Shown here: positions 63,417 to 64,000 of the stretch, piece after piece
How the letters are laid out: each line of letters opens with the position of its first letter
Numbering within the stretch: position 1 is the first letter of the stretch
DNA from: Anoplolepis gracilipes
Taxonomy: Eukaryota; Arthropoda; Insecta; Hymenoptera; Formicidae
Reading direction: 5' to 3'
Length of the DNA stretch: 64,000 nucleotides
Assembly (NCBI RefSeq): GCF_047496725.1
Contig: NC_132979.1
Coordinates: 4,357,501 to 4,421,500 of the forward strand
Notes under the pieces: model-generated
Told to the model about the DNA's origin: nothing
The model's database searches: none
What the model saw: only the letters and a program-made list of their open reading frames with translations
Position numbers and translations under genes: made by a program

Positions 63417-64000
63417 GTTAGTTTTGAACTATGTATTTTTATCTAATAAAGAAATAAATAACGATAAATAAAATGTAATAAAATATAGAATAAGAATTGT
63501 GCTTTTAGAGAAAATATAAGTTTTGTTTTTGTATTCCTCGCGTATGTTTTTTTTTTCTTCTAGCGTGAAAAATATTTTCAAAAAAATAGTTACGAGCGTG
63601 GAGATATGTGTAAACGCTAAAATATTGGACATACAGAAAACGAATATTTTATCGGCCGACCACGCCTCAACTCGCTATAGCTTCACCCAGTTTTCCGTCG
63701 TATTTTCATCGTTTGTACGGAAGGAAATCGACCAGAAGGAATCACGGATACGTGTGACCGCGGCTGATCATGCGCGACGCCGATCCAAGCGCTTTCACCC
63801 GATCGAAGTGCCGGGATTCTAAGGTTGGTCACAGGCTGTCTTGGAGTGATTACTAGACAATTTATAACCCTAATTTAGATAGAGAGAACCTTGTATCGTA
63901 AAACAGTTCTTTCAATTGTTAAAACCGTATATCGCCTTGCTTTCTTCGAAATGCCTATGGATGTTTCCAGAAAGCTGGCGATAGCGTGTTTCGATTCAAA

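Larger units (their letters stand above)
43241..64000. other. Region without a supported gene
   Basis: No exon set with matching phases or a recognisable protein was found on either strand. It holds the microsatellites listed, GC-rich patches (47.2-47.5, 48.0-48.25 and 49.93-50.45 kb), the 215-bp duplication and nested inverted repeats at 53.5 kb. It may be the upstream intron of the fusion gene, intergenic DNA, or contain non-coding transcripts. Confidence 0.5.

Noticed and set aside
1..64000. tRNA, rRNA and CRISPR arrays
   Set aside because: No tRNA B-box with a matching stem, no rRNA sequence and no regularly spaced repeat-spacer array was seen by eye on either strand.

Overview
This is eukaryotic nuclear DNA. 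It is AT-rich, with dinucleotide microsatellites ((TA)n, (TC)n, (GA)n), CpG-dense patches and multi-exon genes split by GT-AG introns of about 0.1 to 12 kb. The protein sequences are insect-like, and the base composition and repeat style suggest a hymenopteran, probably an ant. The species cannot be read from the window. I see no bacterial operon, CRISPR array, rRNA, convincing tRNA or intact transposase.

Layout: (1) 1-26,847, plus strand: the 3' part of a calmodulin-like EF-hand gene. Four coding exons (11,449-11,564; 23,326-23,416; 26,375-26,431; 26,765-26,847) encode 114 residues: the end of EF-hand 2, a degraded EF-hand 3, a canonical EF-hand 4 and an acidic tail. Exons for EF-hand 1 were not found and probably lie left of the window. 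(2) 26,848-31,976: tail-to-tail intergenic/3' UTR space with a degenerate tandem repeat of about 126-147 bp per unit. (3) 31,977-41,662, minus strand: eight coding exons of a large gene with intact phases, at least 1,483 residues. Its N-terminal part is a class-V PLP enzyme of cysteine-desulfurase type with catalytic Lys and Cys. The middle is a long Ser-rich linker. The C-terminal part is a TtcA-like ATP-pyrophosphatase (tRNA 2-thiolation family). The 5' exon(s) were not found; a CpG-rich, TATA-containing block at 42.95-43.24 kb is a possible promoter. (4) 43.3-64.0 kb: no gene I can support. It holds microsatellites, GC-rich patches, a diverged 215-bp duplication and inverted repeats.

The most interesting object is the fused desulfurase/thiolase-like protein. 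It would place a sulfur donor (cysteine to persulfide) and a sulfur-accepting, ATP-dependent ligase-like domain in one chain. The PP-loop is altered (SGGKDS in the family, SASSKDS here) and the third Fe-S cysteine of TtcA is absent, so the thiolation chemistry may be changed or lost. The two genes meet tail to tail and nothing in the sequence suggests they work together.
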